The position numbers and the translations under genes are program-made. A stretch of 13,432 nt of DNA from the NCBI GenBank assembly GCA_902783675.1, contig CACZRW010000042.1, positions 1 to 13,432 on the forward strand, read 5' to 3'. The notes beneath the pieces were generated by a model, which ran no database searches, had not been told where the DNA came from, and worked only from the letters and a program-made list of their open reading frames with translations. Of the stretch, positions 1-7,382 are shown piece by piece; position 1 is the stretch's first letter, and each line of letters starts with the position of its first letter. Origin of the DNA: an uncultured Pseudomonadota bacterium. GTDB taxonomy: Bacteria; Pseudomonadota; Alphaproteobacteria; CACZRW01.

Positions 1-1036
1 CGTAGGGAAGAAGGTAGACGGCAAGCCGTTTAAGCGCATAACTTTCAAGGATTCCATGTTAAAATACGGCACGGATAAGCCGGATTTGCGTAATCCGTTG
101 CTTATATCCGATGTCACAGAAGCATTTAAAGGCTCATCGTTCGGAGTTTTTGCAAACGCTATTGAAAAAGGTGCCGTTGTGCGAGCCGTACCTGCGCCAA
201 AAGCCGCGGATAAGCCCAGGTCTTGGTTCGACAAGCTTAACGACTGGGCGAGGGCAAACGGGCAAGGCGGGCTTGGCTACATCGTCTTTGGTGCAGACGG
301 TGAGACAAAGGGTCCTATTGCCAAGAATCTTGATGCCGAGCGAATTGCCGCTATCAAAAAGACTTGCGAGCTTGAAAACGGCGATGCGGTGTTCTTTGTG
401 TGCGGGCAGGAAAATACTGCGGCAAAGTTCGCGGGCTTGGTTAGAACAAATCTCGGTGAGCAGCTTGGCTTGATTGATGAGAATGCCTTTAAGTTCTGCT
501 TCATTGTGGATTTCCCCATGTATGAAAGGAATGAAGAGACCGGACTTATAGAGTTCTCTCACAATCCGTTCTCTATGCCGCAAGGCGGACTTAAAGCTTT
601 AGAAGAGCAAAATCCTTTAGACATTATCGCCTATCAATATGATGTGGTGTGTAACGGAATTGAGCTGTCTTCGGGAGCAATTCGTAACCACGATCCCGAA
701 ATTATGTATAAGGCCTTTGCAATTGCCGGATATGATAAGGAATTCGTCGAGTCGAAGTTCGGCGGTATGCTTACGGCGTTTAAGTTCGGTGCTCCTCCTC
801 ATGGCGGAGCAGCGCCCGGTGTTGACCGTATGGTTATGCTCCTTTGTGATGAGCCGAATATTCGTGAAGTCATATTGTTCCCGCTCAATCAGCAGGCGCA
901 GGATTTGCTTATGCAAGCCCCCGCACCGGTTACGCTCAAGCAACTTCGCGAACTTCATATTGAGGTGAAACTCCCCCCTGATTTAAAGAAAAAGCAGGAA
1001 GAGGAAGCAAAAGCTAAAAGTCAAGAGCAAGCCTAG
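1..1036 (+). CDS. aspS: Aspartyl-tRNA synthetase, C-terminal part (5' end outside window)
   Basis: Cytoplasmic class II aminoacyl-tRNA synthetase that charges tRNA-Asp with aspartate using ATP. The reading frame is open from base 2 and gives 344 residues to the TAG at 1034-1036, so the anticodon-binding domain and the start are missing. Seen directly: YGTDKPDLRNPL, typical of bacterial AspRS just before the GAD insertion domain; an insertion of roughly 130 residues; then FSHNPFSMP, NGIELSSGAIRNHD and the class II motif 3 stretch GAPPHGGAAPGVDRMVMLL, which carries the ATP-binding Arg. This is the bacterial long form rather than the archaeal/eukaryotic form. The last 20 or so residues are a Lys/Glu-rich tail (KKKQEEEAKAK), probably disordered. 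The ATG at 56 is internal. Whether it is discriminating or also acts on tRNA-Asn cannot be told from this part. It converges on hda with only 14 bases between stop codons. Confidence 0.97.
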   Translation, partial: VGKKVDGKPFKRITFKDSMLKYGTDKPDLRNPLLISDVTEAFKGSSFGVFANAIEKGAVVRAVPAPKAADKPRSWFDKLNDWARANGQGGLGYIVFGADGETKGPIAKNLDAERIAAIKKTCELENGDAVFFVCGQENTAAKFAGLVRTNLGEQLGLIDENAFKFCFIVDFPMYERNEETGLIEFSHNPFSMPQGGLKALEEQNPLDIIAYQYDVVCNGIELSSGAIRNHDPEIMYKAFAIAGYDKEFVESKFGGMLTAFKFGAPPHGGAAPGVDRMVMLLCDEPNIREVILFPLNQQAQDLLMQAPAPVTLKQLRELHIEVKLPPDLKKKQEEEAKAKSQEQA

Positions 1037-1055
1037 AACAGCCTGTTAAGCTAGG
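1032..1055. repeat. Inverted repeat spanning the stop codons of aspS and hda
   Basis: CCTAG (1032-1036) pairs with CTAGG (1051-1055), and AACA (1037-1040) pairs with TGTT (1044-1047) around a GCC loop, leaving AAG bulged on one side. The TAG stop of aspS (1034-1036) and the TAG stop of hda (1053-1051, minus) therefore sit in the two arms of one hairpin. No clean U-tract follows on either strand, so it is at best a weak or bidirectional end signal for two convergent transcripts. The pairing is visible; the function is inferred. Confidence 0.45.
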
Positions 1056-1719
1056 AAACGGTCTTTAGGATTTCGCGCAAAAGCGGAATAGTGATGGCCT
1101 TGTGCTTGGCAAGAGAAAGCTTGTCTGCTGCGGCAACCAAGTCGCCCGCACCCTTAAATGATCTTTCCATATTTTTTATGGCGTAGTCGATAGCTTCCTC
1201 GCCGATTGACAATTGGCGGTCGGTGAAAAGTTTTACCAGCAGCGCTTTTATAAATGCATCGTCGGGATTGCCTATCTTTATCGCAGGAATTGCTAAAAGG
1301 CGCGAGCTTAAATCCGGTAATGTTATGGCTAAATCAGACGGGGCTACTGCACTGGTCATAAGCAAATGCGCTCCGATTTCCTTTGCATAATTATAAAGGT
1401 GCAGGAGAGCTTCTTCATCTTTTAAGGTTTCTATATCCTCAACGACCAAACTTCCTGACTTTGTCAAAAGATCGGGAACTTGTTCGACTGTAAGAGAGGT
1501 GGCAGATATGAGCGGAGTCTTGCCTCCGGTTTTCTTTACAAAAACATGAGCCAGGTGGGTCTTGCCGCAGCCGTTGGCGCCGTAAATTATTATAGCGTGG
1601 GAAGGCCATAAAGGGTAACTGTCCAGCATTTTTACCGCTTCAACATTACCGGAAGTGACAAGAAAATCTTCTCTGTCTAATGCCGGGCGGTGATTGAAGT
1701 TAAGAGGCAGTTGTTCCAT
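1051..1719 (-). CDS. hda: Hda/HdaA-type DnaA paralogue (regulatory inactivation of DnaA)
   Basis: A 222-aa AAA+ protein resembling the ATPase domain of DnaA without its DNA-binding domain. In this family the protein docks on the DNA-loaded beta clamp and stimulates hydrolysis of DnaA-bound ATP, limiting re-initiation of replication. Seen: an N-terminal clamp-binding type motif QLPLNF (residues 3-8), Walker A GANGCGKTH (47-55), Walker B LVVEDIE (91-97), a sensor-1-like MTSA (121-124), LPDLSSRLLA with the likely arginine finger (134-143), and a C-terminal helical segment with the sensor-2 region. There is no helix-turn-helix domain. It begins 3 nt after the stop of the upstream permease gene and has a poor Shine-Dalgarno (GGCGAAGAAG), which suggests translational coupling. 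The main alternative label would be a generic DnaA-like ATPase; the clamp motif and length favour Hda. Confidence 0.9.
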   Translation of the reverse strand: MEQLPLNFNHRPALDREDFLVTSGNVEAVKMLDSYPLWPSHAIIIYGANGCGKTHLAHVFVKKTGGKTPLISATSLTVEQVPDLLTKSGSLVVEDIETLKDEEALLHLYNYAKEIGAHLLMTSAVAPSDLAITLPDLSSRLLAIPAIKIGNPDDAFIKALLVKLFTDRQLSIGEEAIDYAIKNMERSFKGAGDLVAAADKLSLAKHKAITIPLLREILKTVS

Positions 1720-1722
1720 TGT

Positions 1723-2835
1723 TTACTTCTTCGCCTTTACTTTCATCTTTGCCGGAGTCGGCTTGGCCGAAAAACCGATGTAAAAAGCGCTTTGGTGATA
1801 CTGCCGCAAGGAAAAGCGCACCAAAACGCCGATAACGGCAGCGACCGGCACGGCCACCAATACTCCGAGGAAGCCGAAAAGATATCCACCTGCAAGCAAG
1901 GCAAAAATTATCCAAACGGGGTGAAGACGCGTTTTATTTCCCACGAGATTAGGAGTCAGAATATAGCCTTCTACAACTTGACCTATGGCAAAAACCGCTA
2001 CAATCCACAACAGGTGAGTAGGATCGGAAAATTGCGCTGCTCCCAGCAAAATACTGACGATGAACCCTGACCACACTCCAACATAAGGAATGAATGATAA
2101 GGTGCCGGTAATTATACCTATGACTACACCGGTATCCAAACCCGCCAGTGTAAGCCCTATGCTGTAAAATATGGCAAGGCAGAAGCAAACCGTCGCTTGC
2201 CCGCGGATAAAACCGGAAAGAATCGTATTTATCTCGCCTACTTGCTCATCAACGCTTTTCTTGAAGTAAGCGGGAACTATGCTTTCAAAAAAGGCTTTTA
2301 TTCCCTTCCAATCCCTTAAAATGTAGAAGCTGACAACAGGGGTAATAACGACAAGTGCCACAATGTTAAAGAAAACCACTCCGCCGCTTAAAATCGTTTT
2401 GAATACGGTGATAATAAGGCCAGCAGCATCACCTATGTAAGAAAGAACAGATGATTTGATGCTAGTAACCTGCTCCGGCGATATCATCGCATTCAGTTTG
2501 TTAAAGTGAGGCTCTGCCCATGCCAAAAGGTTGGCGGTGTAGATGGGAAGCTTTTCGGCAAAAACGACAATTTGATGTTGGATTATAGGGGTAAGGACGG
2601 CCAGACCTATAATTGCTACCACTAAAAATCCTGTGAGCAGTAAAAGCGTGGCGATAGTGCGGGAAAGGCCTTTGGCTTCCAATTTTTCCACAACGGGATC
2701 AAAAAAGTAAGCTAGGACTAACCCTGCCACAAAAGGAAGAAGAATACCGCTTAAAAGCACAAACAAACTTAGGACAACGCCGATTGAGATAAGCCAAAAC
2801 AAGACCTTTTTCTTGGTGCTTATTGATTTTATCAT
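1723..2835 (-). CDS. AI-2E transporter family (PerM/DUF20) integral membrane permease
   Basis: A multi-pass inner-membrane protein of the AI-2E/PerM family. Substrates are mostly unknown; members have been linked to AI-2 export or Na+/H+ exchange, so no substrate is claimed. Seen: two hydrophobic helices at the N terminus, a hydrophilic central part, then several C-terminal helices with family hallmarks PVVSFYILRDW, FIRGQ, SFIPYVG and GYILTPNLVGNKTRLHP, and a Lys-rich cytoplasmic tail. I chose the ATG at 2835 (370 aa) because AGGAG lies 7 nt upstream. A longer frame runs to a TTG at 2880 but overlaps the preceding stop and has no ribosome site there; an ATG at 2841 sits too close to AGGAG. 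It lies 31 nt after the DUF2066 gene and 3 nt before hda, so it is probably in one transcript with both. Confidence 0.9.
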   Translation of the reverse strand: MIKSISTKKKVLFWLISIGVVLSLFVLLSGILLPFVAGLVLAYFFDPVVEKLEAKGLSRTIATLLLLTGFLVVAIIGLAVLTPIIQHQIVVFAEKLPIYTANLLAWAEPHFNKLNAMISPEQVTSIKSSVLSYIGDAAGLIITVFKTILSGGVVFFNIVALVVITPVVSFYILRDWKGIKAFFESIVPAYFKKSVDEQVGEINTILSGFIRGQATVCFCLAIFYSIGLTLAGLDTGVVIGIITGTLSFIPYVGVWSGFIVSILLGAAQFSDPTHLLWIVAVFAIGQVVEGYILTPNLVGNKTRLHPVWIIFALLAGGYLFGFLGVLVAVPVAAVIGVLVRFSLRQYHQSAFYIGFSAKPTPAKMKVKAKK

Positions 2836-2866
2836 CTTCATTCTCCTTTGCTTTAAAAGCAGATTG

Positions 2867-4024
2867 CTAGATGTTGTCAAGATTGTAAACGGAAACTTCC
2901 GGTGTAGGTTTGTCCGAGGCGTCCGAAAGTATCTTTTTATTACCCTTTTCGTAAAGAACCCAAATGCCGTCGGCCCCTTCTTCCAGTATCAATTTTGCCG
3001 CCGCCATTTCTGATATAAGGCGATTTATGCCGCGACCGAAGTAAATGATAATTTGCACTTTATCGCTACGCATGGCTTGCAGTTCATAGCGATCAATAAT
3101 GGCAATGCCGGAAAGCTTCTTTTGCACCTTTAGCCAGTCGGCAATGCTGTCAATCGGAACAACGGCCGTGAGAGACGATGCCGAAGAAAACTCGACCACA
3201 TTACCTTGCTTAAAATCCTTTTCAAGTTTTAAGATGATGGTATCAACCGCGGCCTTATATGCCTTTGCCTTGCCGGCATCAGTGGAAACAGTAAACTTGA
3301 AGGGTTGAACGACTTCGTCGCCCTCCTCACTCAAATAAAAAGTCATATTGCCGGCAGAAGCGTTTTCGCTAACCCCTGCGATATAAACTTTTTCCACACC
3401 GTAGGCATCTTTAAGAGCGGATAATGTTGCTTGTCCTTTAAGAAAGCTCGTAACCAAGTCCTTTAAATCTCCTTCGCTTTCGGGCAGGACTATGGGGACA
3501 ATCAAGGAATCATCTTTGTGACTGCGCCACATGACAAAAGAGGCATGGTCAGAATCAAAGGAGCTTATGGAATTATTGTTTATGGTTGGAATTATAAGAA
3601 CCGGAGTAGAAATTGCATTGATATAAGGAACGCCGTCTGCTTCTAAAAAGCGCTTTACCGCTTTTGGCTTGAAGCTGACGGTCAATGTGCCGATATAACG
3701 AACAGACGAAGTTTTTTCTCCGCTTATACTAATGCCGTCCACCATATTGGCAAGCTCGTCAATCGTCGGAGCGTTTAAGCCTTCGGAGTCGGAGGGCAAG
3801 CTTATGCGGTTAAGAACAATGCCGTAAGCTTTTTGCTGGGCATCCAGCATGGCGCGCTCTCTGGCAACTGCTGCCGAAGAAGCCGTTTTATCCACCTTGA
3901 TACCGGATACGGTATAAAGGGGTTCGTCCGATCCCGCCTCAAGGGCTAAAGAATGTCCGAGCGGAAAGGCTATAAAAGCCATCATAGCCAGGGATATCTT
4001 TAACAAAAGGCGGGGAAGGGACAT
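2867..4024 (-). CDS. DUF2066 domain-containing exported protein
   Basis: A 385-aa protein matching the DUF2066 family, common in Proteobacteria; its biochemical role is not known and none is claimed. Seen: a signal peptide with a positive start (RLLLK), a hydrophobic core to about residue 22 and a likely cleavage after SLA near residue 27. Then comes the family's N-terminal block, KVDKTASSAAVARERAMLDAQQ, which resembles a repair- or folding-type periplasmic domain, followed by LKRFLEADGVPY-like and VLIIP segments. The protein is expected in the periplasm or attached to the envelope. The start has an AAGGTGA ribosome site. It sits 27 nt after ndk and just before the AI-2E permease; the DUF2066/permease/hda neighbourhood recurs in alphaproteobacteria, hinting at a shared transcript rather than shared biochemistry. 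Confidence 0.85.
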   Translation of the reverse strand: MSLPRLLLKISLAMMAFIAFPLGHSLALEAGSDEPLYTVSGIKVDKTASSAAVARERAMLDAQQKAYGIVLNRISLPSDSEGLNAPTIDELANMVDGISISGEKTSSVRYIGTLTVSFKPKAVKRFLEADGVPYINAISTPVLIIPTINNNSISSFDSDHASFVMWRSHKDDSLIVPIVLPESEGDLKDLVTSFLKGQATLSALKDAYGVEKVYIAGVSENASAGNMTFYLSEEGDEVVQPFKFTVSTDAGKAKAYKAAVDTIILKLEKDFKQGNVVEFSSASSLTAVVPIDSIADWLKVQKKLSGIAIIDRYELQAMRSDKVQIIIYFGRGINRLISEMAAAKLILEEGADGIWVLYEKGNKKILSDASDKPTPEVSVYNLDNI

Positions 4025-4051
4025 AATTTCACCTTTTATAATTGCTTATAG

Positions 4052-4474
4052 TTACCCGACGATTTCGGTTTGGCTGAAGAAAAAGGCAATCTCAACCGCA
4101 GCATTTTCAAGCGAGTCTGAACCGTGGACGGAATTTGCTTCTATGCTTTCGGCGAACTCGGCTCTGATAGTGCCGGCATCAGCAGCTGCAGGGTTTGTTG
4201 CGCCCATAATTCTGCGATTTAAGGCAACGGCATCCTGGCCTTCCAATACTTGAACAACAACGGGCCCCGAAGTCATGGATTCTACTAAGCTGGCATAAAA
4301 CGGGCGTTCTTTGTGAACGGCGTAAAAAGCCTCGGCTTGCGCCTTTGTCATGCGAATGCGCTTGGAAGCAACAATGCGAAGACCGTTTTCTTCAAACTTT
4401 GATATGATTTTGCCGGTGATGTTTCTTCTGGTTGCATCGGGTTTTAAAATAGAAAGTGTTCTTTCAATAGACAT
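4052..4474 (-). CDS. ndk: Nucleoside diphosphate kinase
   Basis: A 140-aa cytoplasmic enzyme that moves the gamma phosphate of ATP onto NDPs through a phospho-histidine, keeping UTP, CTP, GTP and dNTP pools filled; it would supply UTP to PyrG encoded in the same window. Seen: ERTLSILKPDATRRN at the N terminus (the Kpn-type nucleotide-binding Lys), RPFYASLVESMTSGPVV, the RRIMGATNP segment, and the catalytic His in NSVHGSDS. Length is normal for the family. I chose the ATG at 4474 because AGAGG stands 6-7 nt upstream and the family begins here; the frame stays open 57 nt further upstream without a ribosome site. It is the first gene of the minus-strand run ndk, DUF2066, permease, hda. Confidence 0.97.
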   Translation of the reverse strand: MSIERTLSILKPDATRRNITGKIISKFEENGLRIVASKRIRMTKAQAEAFYAVHKERPFYASLVESMTSGPVVVQVLEGQDAVALNRRIMGATNPAAADAGTIRAEFAESIEANSVHGSDSLENAAVEIAFFFSQTEIVG

Positions 4475-4536
4475 TTTTTCCTCTTTGATATTTGTTGTAT
4501 TTATTAATAAAAGCTGATGTTTTTCAATCAAGCGCC

Positions 4537-4565
4537 TTTATATAGCCTTTTATAAAAATTAGCAA
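4537..4565 (-). promoter_or_regulatory. Candidate sigma70-type promoter for ndk operon
   Basis: On the minus strand TTGCTA (4560-4565) and TATAAA (4537-4542) are separated by 17 nt, about 60 nt upstream of the ndk start. A second, weaker pair closer in (TTGATT 4526-4531, TATTAA 4504-4509, 16-nt spacing) is also possible. This is motif matching in AT-rich DNA, so the call is tentative. Confidence 0.4.
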
Positions 4566-4635
4566 TTAGAAATTGTGCCGGAATCGGATATTCGCCGGAG
4601 TTAATGCTTTGATTCAAGATTGCCGATGGGCAGAA

Positions 4636-5229
4636 CTACACGCGGCCTTTATCGTGCATTTTTATATAAACAAGCTCATTAGCAGACGGAACGGCAAAGG
4701 AAGAAGCCGCACAGGGATTTAATTCTTTGGAGACTTTTTTGTGTGCGGCGGTTGTATTTGCTACAGATTCCGCGACTAAAGTGGCGGCATGCCTATCAAT
4801 CACAAACGACACTACCATTAATTTATCATCAATAACCCTTAAAATTGACGGCGTTATAACGCCGTCAGAACAGACCTTATGGTCTATCAAAGAGGTTAGC
4901 AATGTGTTGTATATTTGGGATTGTTCTTGAGCGAAAGGAAAGGCTTTATTTTCGTAATCTATAGGAGGCTCTTCGGGGTGTTCCTGTTGATGAAGATAAA
5001 TTGAGTTGTGCATCATATCGTATATTAACTCGCTTATCCGCTCGCGCCACACGCTTTCGTTGTGATCCATTCGCTTGCGCCATAGGTCTTCGTTGTGGGT
5101 ATTACATCCACGACTACGCTTTGATATGAGTTCCAATGAAAGATGTTTGATAACGGACTTTTCCAGCTCTATCGAAGCCAGAACGCGCTCTCTGCGAGCG
5201 GCATTTTCATCACTGATAGCAGTAGACAT
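4636..5229 (-). CDS. Hypothetical protein, unrecognised, with internal tandem repeat
   Basis: I do not recognise this 197-aa protein. It looks like a real gene: ATG at 5229 has a strong GGGGGAG ribosome site 6 nt away, and a candidate promoter lies upstream. There is no signal peptide or membrane helix, so it is probably cytoplasmic. The first ~100 residues are highly charged and likely helical (ARRERVLASIELEKS, then an 11-residue tandem repeat HNEDLWRKRMD/HNESVWRERIS at 45-66). The middle contains a Pro/Glu patch (HPEEPPIDYENK); the second half (about 110-165) is more hydrophobic and could be a small folded domain (VITPSILRVIDDKLMVVSFVID). Three Cys residues are scattered without a metal-site pattern. 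It sits alone between ndk and the PpiD-like gene, interrupting otherwise conserved housekeeping genes, so it may be lineage-specific or acquired. No function is proposed. Confidence 0.7.
   Translation of the reverse strand: MSTAISDENAARRERVLASIELEKSVIKHLSLELISKRSRGCNTHNEDLWRKRMDHNESVWRERISELIYDMMHNSIYLHQQEHPEEPPIDYENKAFPFAQEQSQIYNTLLTSLIDHKVCSDGVITPSILRVIDDKLMVVSFVIDRHAATLVAESVANTTAAHKKVSKELNPCAASSFAVPSANELVYIKMHDKGRV
5032..5097 (-). repeat. 33-bp tandem duplication inside the 197-aa orphan gene
   Basis: Two adjacent 33-bp units (5065-5097 and 5032-5064, minus-strand order) both begin CACAACGAA and share TGGCGC plus most of the following AGCGAAT/AGCGGAT. They encode 11-residue units HNEDLWRKRMD and HNESVWRERIS. 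DNA-level identity, not only protein similarity, points to an in-frame duplication that has since drifted. Confidence 0.75.
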
Positions 5230-5269
5230 TTACACTCCCCCTAAATGTGTTTGTCTTTAAGTGATTCAA

Positions 5270-5299
5270 CTTCTACCATTGTCTAGTTTGTATAGTCAA
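5270..5299 (-). promoter_or_regulatory. Candidate promoter for the 197-aa orphan gene
   Basis: Minus-strand TTGACT (5294-5299) and TAGAAG (5270-5275) are 18 nt apart and lie about 40 nt upstream of the ATG. The -35 box is embedded in AACTATTGAC, the same 10 bases found at the -35 of the 88-aa orphan gene near 12720. The -35 match is good; the -10 match is moderate. Confidence 0.4.
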
Positions 5300-5375
5300 T
5301 AGTTAAAGCGCTGTGAGTTATAATTTTTTCGCAAAGGGCCAAAAAAGCCGAAATAAGGGCAAAAAACCGTTGCTT

Positions 5376-7241
5376 TTATTCCCCGTCTGCTTGAGAAGAG
5401 AACATGCTGTCTATGCTTTTATTATCAACCTCTACCTCATAGCGAGAGGTGAAGTCGTTAAGCAAGGCGTTCGCCATACGGGTAGCTAATTCGGTTTGCT
5501 CGCTTGCCTTTACGGTAGCAAGCCCGGAGGGATTCTTTGATGCATCCGCAGGAATGATTTTCGTAACTTTCACAACGGCAAGGCCTTCGGGAGATGACAC
5601 TTTTGTCTTTTCGCCAACGCCTAAGGAAAAGGCCTCCGACAGCACTTCAATGGAAAGGTTTTTGCTGTCCCTTCCTTGGGCTTTAAATGACTTCAACGGA
5701 AAGCCGGATACAGCTTTACCTGCGACTATGCTGTCGGCGATATCATTGGCTTTTGCGGACTTTTTGTCAGCGAGCCAGAGTTCAACAACTTTATCTTTTA
5801 CCTCGTTAAACGGCTTGGACTCGGGCGGAGTGATATCATCAACTCTTACCACGAAGAAGCCCGAGTCGAGCTCGGTGACAGGACTTTCAAGCCCTTTGGA
5901 AAGTCCAAAAGCTACAGAGATAAAATCAGGAGATGAGAGCAAATCGGAAACGGGCTTACCTTTACGGTCCTTGCCGGTAATATCTACGGCTGGAACGGTC
6001 TGTATTTTTAAGCCGAACTTATCTGCCGCCTCTTCCAGAGTTTTGCCCGAACCAAGGAAGTCGTCTATCTTATAGGACTCTTCGTAAACCAGATCGGCGC
6101 CCTTTTCCCTTTGCAAAGCGGTTTTAATCTCGCCTTTTACCTTTTTAAGGGGAGTGCGGACTTCGGGAGTGATGGTCAAGACTTTAAAAATATGCCAACC
6201 CATTTCCGATTGAATAGGCCCTACAACAGCGCCTTTTTTGGCGGCGAAAAGATCGTCGGCTACTTCGGCAAGAACGCCGGACTTTTCAACTTCGCCAAGA
6301 TGAGTATCCTCGGCAGTTTGTCCCGCAATATCCTTGGCTACAGAGCGGAAAGGCTTACCGGCGTTTAATTCTTTAATGGCTTTGTTCGCAGTGGCTTCGT
6401 CCGCAAAATTCATTTGATCAACATCGCGGACTTCGGGTTTTACATACCGGCTTTGGTTTTCGTTATAGCGAGCAAGGATTTCTTCGTCCGAAACATCTAT
6501 GGCGTCAAATATCTTGCTAAAAGGCAAAACCATGACACTCAGCGAGCGGTATTCGGGGTTCATAAAAGATGTGTCCTTTTCGCTGTCATAGTAAGCTTGA
6601 AGTTCGTCTTTTGTCGGCTTCGCGGTAATGTCAACTTTCGCAAAGGGAATGACGGCGACTTGCAGATCGCGCTTTTCAAATTGCTTCTTGTAAGCAGCTT
6701 CTGCCATAACCTTGGGGACATATGCTAAAGCATAAGTCGGAGAAAACAGCTGGTTCTCAATCATTTCAGCTTTAAGCGATTGCAAAAACTCGGCCTCAGT
6801 TATACGGTTCATGGAGAGGAAATACTCAAAAGCCCTACGATTAAAGCTACCGTCAACATTTTGAAACTCGGGCATATTGAGCACTTTTATCTTTGCCAAG
6901 TCGTTGGGGATAGAAAGGTTCAAATCTTGCGCGACTTGAGCCACAGTAGCTTCGGCGACTTTGGTTTTAATCAATGTGGGCACAAGTCCGATTTTTATGG
7001 CTTCCTTTTCCGTAAAGCCTACGCCGAAGACCTTTTTCAATCTTTCAACCTCGCGCGAGAAGGAAACGGCAAAATCTCCGGCAGATATTTTAATATCGCC
7101 AACCGATATGACCGCGTCGTGGCGTTTTCTTATCTCGTCAAGCCCGCCAACGCCGAAAAACGACACAAAGCTCAGGGCCGTAATTATCATCACACCTTTA
7201 AAAAACCAAGTCTCACTTAGTCTGTGAATCGTTGTAAGCAT
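5376..7241 (-). CDS. PpiD/SurA-like membrane-anchored periplasmic peptidyl-prolyl isomerase
   Basis: A 621-aa folding factor of the PpiD type, anchored in the inner membrane with most of the protein in the periplasm, where family members help newly exported proteins fold. Seen: a short cytoplasmic N terminus, one membrane helix at about residues 13-32 (WFFKGVMIITALSFVSFFGV), a SurA-N-like helical chaperone region (about 40-190, with VGDIKISAGDFAVSF and FNRRAFEYFLSMNRITEAEF), and a parvulin-like rotamase domain (about 250-365, including AGKPFRSVAKD and GPIQSEMGWHIFKV). A long, poorly conserved C-terminal half follows. The rotamase domain is of the divergent type, so catalytic activity is uncertain. 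GGGGA stands 7 nt upstream of the ATG. It is divergent from tpiA, an arrangement common in alphaproteobacteria. I avoid a firm symbol because ppiD, and generic SurA-N names, are both used for such proteins. Confidence 0.88.
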   Translation of the reverse strand: MLTTIHRLSETWFFKGVMIITALSFVSFFGVGGLDEIRKRHDAVISVGDIKISAGDFAVSFSREVERLKKVFGVGFTEKEAIKIGLVPTLIKTKVAEATVAQVAQDLNLSIPNDLAKIKVLNMPEFQNVDGSFNRRAFEYFLSMNRITEAEFLQSLKAEMIENQLFSPTYALAYVPKVMAEAAYKKQFEKRDLQVAVIPFAKVDITAKPTKDELQAYYDSEKDTSFMNPEYRSLSVMVLPFSKIFDAIDVSDEEILARYNENQSRYVKPEVRDVDQMNFADEATANKAIKELNAGKPFRSVAKDIAGQTAEDTHLGEVEKSGVLAEVADDLFAAKKGAVVGPIQSEMGWHIFKVLTITPEVRTPLKKVKGEIKTALQREKGADLVYEESYKIDDFLGSGKTLEEAADKFGLKIQTVPAVDITGKDRKGKPVSDLLSSPDFISVAFGLSKGLESPVTELDSGFFVVRVDDITPPESKPFNEVKDKVVELWLADKKSAKANDIADSIVAGKAVSGFPLKSFKAQGRDSKNLSIEVLSEAFSLGVGEKTKVSSPEGLAVVKVTKIIPADASKNPSGLATVKASEQTELATRMANALLNDFTSRYEVEVDNKSIDSMFSSQADGE

Positions 7242-7277
7242 TTATTTTTCCCCAGTTATAAAATCATATTTTCGGGG

Positions 7278-7306
7278 ATAATATAGAGAAAAGCCTTTTT
7301 GAGCAA
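7278..7306 (-). promoter_or_regulatory. Candidate promoter for the PpiD-like gene
   Basis: Minus-strand TATTAT (7278-7283; 5 of 6 to consensus) has a weak -35 TTGCTC (7301-7306) 17 nt upstream. It lies about 36 nt before the ATG in the 141-nt divergent region shared with tpiA. Confidence 0.35.
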
Positions 7307-7322
7307 GGGCTTTATTTTGTCT

Positions 7323-7351
7323 TTGGCAAAAGGGTTTTGATGTGCTAAAAA
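7323..7351 (+). promoter_or_regulatory. Candidate promoter for the tpiA-secG-pyrG-kdsA-eno run
   Basis: TTGGCA (7323-7328) and TAAAAA (7346-7351) are separated by 17 nt and lie about 30 nt before the tpiA ATG. It is the best -35/-10 pair I found on the plus strand of this divergent region; the -10 is only a partial match. Confidence 0.4.
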
Positions 7352-7382
7352 AGCTTGTCTGTTTATTTGTGGGGAGAAGAAT

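Noticed and set aside
4588..4612. Imperfect CCGGAAT/ATTCGCCGG repeat between ndk and the 197-aa gene
   Set aside because: The stem has a two-base bulge and no U-tract, so I cannot separate it from chance.
5330..5372. Possible terminator after the PpiD-like gene, with TTTTTT runs on the minus strand
   Set aside because: The only pairing next to the T-runs is a GCC/GGC stem of 3 bp, too weak to call.
5449..6075. A 208-codon open frame on the plus strand inside the PpiD-like gene, and similar antisense frames in aspS and pyrG
   Set aside because: They lie opposite well-supported genes, lack ribosome sites and recognisable domains, and their low-complexity Ser/Pro-rich content is what the reverse of a biased coding strand gives.
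7290..7313. AAAGCC/GGCTTT inverted repeat followed by T-rich DNA between the PpiD-like gene and tpiA
   Set aside because: It resembles a terminator, but both flanking genes are transcribed away from it and it overlaps the likely promoters; the stem is only 6 bp with a 12-nt loop.
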